Assembly (NCBI GenBank): GCA_039105265.1
Contig: JAPFFF010000007.1
Span: 4,092,001-4,156,000 of the forward strand
Reading direction: 5' to 3'
Length of the DNA: 64,000 bases
Origin: Tritrichomonas musculus
Taxonomy: Eukaryota > Parabasalia > Tritrichomonadida > Tritrichomonadidae
The translations under genes were made by a program, and so were the position numbers. The notes under the pieces were generated by a model. The model saw only the letters and a list, made by a program, of their open reading frames with translations, ran no database searches and was not told where the DNA came from. Every line of letters starts with the position of its first letter. The first letter of the stretch is position 1. Of the stretch, positions 63,276 through 64,000 are shown in pieces.

Positions 63276-64000
63276 AAGGTTATTAGTTCGAACATTGATT
63301 AAAACGAATTGATGTGCTTTCATTGTTCTGTATCGATTCCATAGCTCTTCGAAATCTATTGGAAATGGAACTTGTTGATATATGTAGCCGAGTTTCTGTC
63401 GTGAATAACCACTAAAGATGAAGAATGATGTTGCATTATTTTTCCATTCTGTTGTTAAAGCTTTGAAGAACTGGATGTTAACGAATATGATTAGATTCTT
63501 GTGTCGAAGCTGGCTAATGGTATTGATAAAATAGGATGATTTAATTAGTTTCGATTTCAAGAAGTCTTCACAAAGAATGATAGTATTTAGTGGTTTATTT
63601 GGTTGACCTAGTTTATTGATATGAAGAAACTCAAACATATCGTTTAACTTCTTTTCATCGATTACTATTTTTGGTGTTGATGAATATTTGTTATACAATT
63701 CTTTATATAAATCAAGTTGTTTAAGATATTCTTCAGCATTGCTGTCAGCAACAGTTTTTATTGGTAGCTGTATCAATTCGCGTTGGCTTTCGAATGTTGC
63801 ATCATTGATTGTTCCGTTTCGTGATACATAAACAATTAAATGAAAGCCAGCGTTCTTCATTCGAGACATTTGAATAACATCTCGTAGCATTATATGACTC
63901 TTTCCTTTACCTTGCTGACCAACGAGTATGTTCAATGAATTGTAATATGAATAAATACCGTTTGCGATTGGTCTGATTGATTCATTCTTTATTTTTGATT
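63264..64000 (-). CDS. A32/FtsK-like packaging ATPase (5' part outside window)
   Basis: The frame runs to the window edge without interruption; the visible part starts near residue 65 of the Pol-B protein. Walker A GQQGKGKSH and Walker B TIILCEDFLKS are present. It lacks the hairpin-coded segment of Pol-B (IVIDEKKLND runs on directly), giving the uninserted state of that site. Confidence 0.92.
   Translation of the reverse strand, partial: SKIKNESIRPIANGIYSYYNSLNILVGQQGKGKSHIMLRDVIQMSRMKNAGFHLIVYVSRNGTINDATFESQRELIQLPIKTVADSNAEEYLKQLDLYKELYNKYSSTPKIVIDEKKLNDMFEFLHINKLGQPNKPLNTIILCEDFLKSKLIKSSYFINTISQLRHKNLIIFVNIQFFKALTTEWKNNATSFFIFSGYSRQKLGYIYQQVPFPIDFEELWNRYRTMKAHQFVLINVRTNNLSFI

Larger units (their letters stand above)
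62288..64000. mobile_element. Pol-F: left end of an AT-rich Maverick/Polinton
   Basis: Terminus AGAGAGTAAGGGTG. The outer 36 bases align without gaps to the Pol-E end (both finish GGTCAGATAAA), whereas the next 130 bases match the subterminal region of Pol-B: a mixed end. Then a 68-aa gene, the 152-aa gene and the ATPase, as at the right end of Pol-B. Only the end is visible; nothing seen suggests breaks. Confidence 0.87.

Overview
The window is a nest of at least six Maverick/Polinton-type elements (large virus-like DNA elements) with almost no ordinary host DNA. The likely host is a trichomonad protist, most probably Trichomonas vaginalis. Reasons: very many closely related Mavericks, intronless AT-rich genes, KilA-N genes carried by the elements, and one TAACGATA box of the kind described for Trichomonas promoters. 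The host call is inference. All elements are treated here as fossils.

Element names used below: Pol-A (1-712, right end only), Pol-B (713-11896), Pol-C (11897-12647 and 37406-45509, the element into which others fell), Pol-D (12648-37399, the only one with both ends here), Pol-E (45510-62287) and Pol-F (62288-64000, left end only). The borders come from the shared terminus, usually AGTAGTGATRG read inward, and from 6-bp target duplications. Pol-D is flanked on both sides by GAGTGA (12642-12647 and 37400-37405). Pol-A sits in the fibre gene of Pol-B. Pol-D sits in a KilA-N gene of Pol-C. Pol-E sits in a structural-protein gene of Pol-C. Pol-F sits in the integrase gene of Pol-E.

There are two compositional groups. 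Pol-A, Pol-D and Pol-E are richer in G+C and share TIRs, gene order and over 95 percent identity in many genes. Pol-B, Pol-C and Pol-F are AT-rich. Pol-D gives the full gene set. Read from its right end: a 100-aa early-type gene, KilA-N protein, 184-aa protein, protein-primed DNA polymerase B, tail-fibre-like protein, repeat-module proteins, a proline-rich protein with a conserved head, a 110-aa protein, DDE integrase, four small proteins, double-jelly-roll major capsid protein, a 202-aa protein, a small membrane protein, the A32/FtsK-like packaging ATPase and a 158-aa protein. The expected division of labour is: polymerase replicates, integrase inserts, ATPase packages, capsid and fibre proteins build and target a particle.

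The most unusual signals are: (1) short hairpin-forming palindromes inserted in frame in genes of several elements and also grouped in intergenic blocks, many with GNA-type triloops, with different palindromes at equivalent places in related copies; (2) exchange of the receptor-binding-like part of the fibre protein between subfamilies; (3) a four-copy array of a 67-bp hairpin unit in Pol-C; (4) pol III A/B-box-like sequences in long noncoding gaps; (5) two distinct upstream boxes, ATTTTTTATC and TTTATTTTTG, that split the genes into two sets.
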